Shown here in pieces: positions 62,445 through 64,000 of a stretch of 64,000 nucleotides of DNA (within the stretch, counting starts at the first letter, position 1; every line of letters starts with the position of its first letter). The translations under genes were made by a program, and so were the position numbers. The DNA lies in NCBI GenBank assembly GCA_015062115.1, contig SUVG01000002.1:1-64000 (forward strand), read 5' to 3'. The notes under the pieces were generated by a model. The model saw nothing but the letters and a program-made list of their open reading frames with translations, ran no database searches and was not told where the DNA came from. The stretch is from Elusimicrobium sp. (GTDB lineage: Bacteria > Elusimicrobiota > Elusimicrobia > Elusimicrobiales > Elusimicrobiaceae).

Positions 62445-64000
62445 CTATTCTTCCCAACGGATATACAACGGAGTAAGCACGCTGGGGATATCATTGTTGG
62501 CGGGCAAGATGCGCAAAGCATAATCTTGGCGGCCGCTGTTCAAAGGAGACATGGATATTTCATAGATATACGCATCTCCGTCTTTGCCGGTGCAGTTCAT
62601 ATCGAAGGCTTCTTTTTTCACGATATCACCTAATGTTCCGCGTTGACCCAAGCAAAGTTCCACTTGGATATCTTCCGGGTTCAGACCGCCCAAGTTTACA
62701 CGGGCTTTGAAGCCCACTTTATCACCCATCAAAATGGCGGTTTCGGGTTGAGGCGTAATATCCGTTACGCTGACGCGGTACCAATTTTCCGCAATTCTGC
62801 GGCGCCATTGGGCTACAGCCTGCGCTTTGTTGTCACCGTTTAAGATAATGCCGTAGTTGTTGGCCGGCACATAGAAGCGTTCGTAGTATTCTTTTACCAT
62901 GCGGTTGGTATTGAAGAAGGGCGCAATATGGAAAATAGATTCCTTCATTAAGTTAAGCCAGGTAGCGGAAATACCGTTTTCGTCTTTGGCGTAATAGGCG
63001 GGTGCGATTTCTTGTTCAATTAAACTATACAAGGCATCAGCTTCCACGGTGTTGCGTTCTTCGTCGGATTTGTAATTTTCTTTTCCACCGATAGACCAAC
63101 CGAAATCACACGGGCCCACTTCGTCCCACCAACCGTCTAACACGGAAAGGGCCAACGCACCGTTTAACGCGGCTTTCATACCGCTCGTACCGCTGGCTTC
63201 CATGGGGCGGGTGGGGTTGTTGAGCCACACATCTACGCCTTGTACCATGTAACGGGCGGTGTTCATGTTGTAGTCTTCCACAAAGACGACTTTGCCTTTG
63301 AAGCGCGGATCGTTTTGTGTAAGGCCGACGATGAGTTTAATAAATTCTTTCCCGGCGGTATCGGCGGGGTGCGCTTTCCCGGCGAAAACAAACTGTACCG
63401 GGCGAGCGGGATTGTTGACAATTTTGTCCAAGCGGTTCAAATCTTTGAAGAGCAAAGTAGCGCGTTTGTAGGTGGCAAAGCGGCGTGCAAAACCGATAGT
63501 CAATACATCGTCGCGCAAGACTTGGCTGTTTTTCTTTACCGTCATCATATCAAAGCCTTGGCGGGTCAGTTGGCGTTTCAAGCGGTTTTGTACCAACTTC
63601 ACTAATTTTTCTTTGCGTACGCTATGAATTTTCCACAGTTCTTCGTTGGGAATATTTTTCAAATTATCCCACAAAGGAAGATAAGAGGGATCCAGTTCCC
63701 CGAATTTGTTATCGTTGAAAAGATATTTGCGGTACAAATCGTTGAGTTCGTGGGAAATCCAGGAAGCGCTGTGAATCCCGTTTGTAATGCTGGTAACGGG
63801 GACTTCGCTAATCGGCAATCCGGGCCACAGATTTTTCCACATTTCGCGGCTGACGGCTCCGTGCAATTTGGCTACCCCGTTGCAGAAAGCGGAGAGGCGG
63901 AGTGCTACTACGGTCATGCAGTAGGTGGCAGATTCGGGCGTTTCTTTCCCTAAGGCTAAAAATTCTTCCCAAGAAATATGCATTTCGTCGGCATATTGTT
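62445..64000 (-). CDS. glgP: Alpha-glucan (glycogen) phosphorylase, 3' part
   Basis: The frame stays open to the window edge (64000), so the first part of the protein is missing; about 517 residues are visible. The visible part contains LRLSAFCNGVAKLHGAVSRE, LTIGFARRFATYKRATLLF and the PLP-lysine block SGTSGMKAALNGALALSVLD. The form is the long TIGR02094-type phosphorylase of thermophiles and anaerobes rather than the MalP type. It releases glucose 1-phosphate from glycogen or maltodextrins, so the cell stores or uses glycogen. An internal ATG at 63983 is not the start. Confidence 0.93.
   Translation of the reverse strand, partial: QYADEMHISWEEFLALGKETPESATYCMTVVALRLSAFCNGVAKLHGAVSREMWKNLWPGLPISEVPVTSITNGIHSASWISHELNDLYRKYLFNDNKFGELDPSYLPLWDNLKNIPNEELWKIHSVRKEKLVKLVQNRLKRQLTRQGFDMMTVKKNSQVLRDDVLTIGFARRFATYKRATLLFKDLNRLDKIVNNPARPVQFVFAGKAHPADTAGKEFIKLIVGLTQNDPRFKGKVVFVEDYNMNTARYMVQGVDVWLNNPTRPMEASGTSGMKAALNGALALSVLDGWWDEVGPCDFGWSIGGKENYKSDEERNTVEADALYSLIEQEIAPAYYAKDENGISATWLNLMKESIFHIAPFFNTNRMVKEYYERFYVPANNYGIILNGDNKAQAVAQWRRRIAENWYRVSVTDITPQPETAILMGDKVGFKARVNLGGLNPEDIQVELCLGQRGTLGDIVKKEAFDMNCTGKDGDAYIYEISMSPLNSGRQDYALRILPANNDIPSVLTPLYIRWEE

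Overview
The window reads as chromosome of an anaerobic, diderm-type bacterium. The best fit is the phylum Elusimicrobiota (Elusimicrobium-like gut or free-living lineage). That is an inference from gene content: three solitary type IV pilin-like genes with the N-terminus GFTLIELL, a four-subunit 2-oxoacid:ferredoxin oxidoreductase, a complete glycine cleavage set, and a large ribosomal-protein block run into the MreB/PBP2/RodA elongation genes. No 16S rRNA is present to confirm it. I see no insertion sequence, prophage, CRISPR array or resistance island.

Layout. 1-1.1 kb: a WaaP-like sugar kinase on the minus strand. 1.2-13.8 kb: a translation/transcription block rplJ-rplL-rpoB-rpoC-rpsL-rpsG-fusA with a structured leader. 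13.8-15.4 kb: two tandem cysteine-rich lipoproteins and an ankyrin membrane protein. 15.5-31.0 kb: the S10, spc and alpha ribosomal clusters in one run (rpsJ to rplQ) with secY, adk, map, infA, rpmJ and rpoA embedded; rpmD is missing. 31.0-36.8 kb: the rod-shape genes mreB, mreC, mreD, mrdA and rodA. 36.8-40.7 kb: a DUF2344 protein, ribonuclease G and a cell-wall amidase. 41-42 kb: paired half-size chromate transporters behind an HTH-gene relic. 42-44.6 kb: a degenerate trypsin-like secreted protein, a pilin and a YgjP-type metallopeptidase. 44.7-49.8 kb: gcvT-gcvH-gcvPA-gcvPB and a lipoyl-attachment enzyme. 49.8-54.5 kb: an M50-like membrane protease, an AsmA-like protein, pyrE and an rRNA methyltransferase. 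54.5-55.5 kb: a structured RNA candidate, a second pilin and tRNA-Phe. 55.5-60 kb: free-methionine sulfoxide reductase, korDABC and a secreted receiver-like protein. 60-64 kb: an MFS carrier, a third pilin, trmL and the 3' part of glgP.

How it fits together. Most of the window is growth machinery: ribosome, RNA polymerase, protein export, cell elongation. Energy and carbon genes (2-oxoacid oxidoreductase, glycine cleavage, glycogen phosphorylase) suggest fermentation of amino acids and sugars with ferredoxin as electron carrier. The lipoyl-attachment enzyme beside gcvPB would load the lipoyl group on GcvH.

The least explained parts are: the multi-hairpin RNA ending in a terminator just before a pilin gene (54.58-54.80 kb); a secreted protein whose C-terminus looks like a response-regulator receiver domain; a secreted trypsin-fold relative with its triad replaced; and several structured leaders in the ribosomal operons, one of which contains two copies of a pairing strand.
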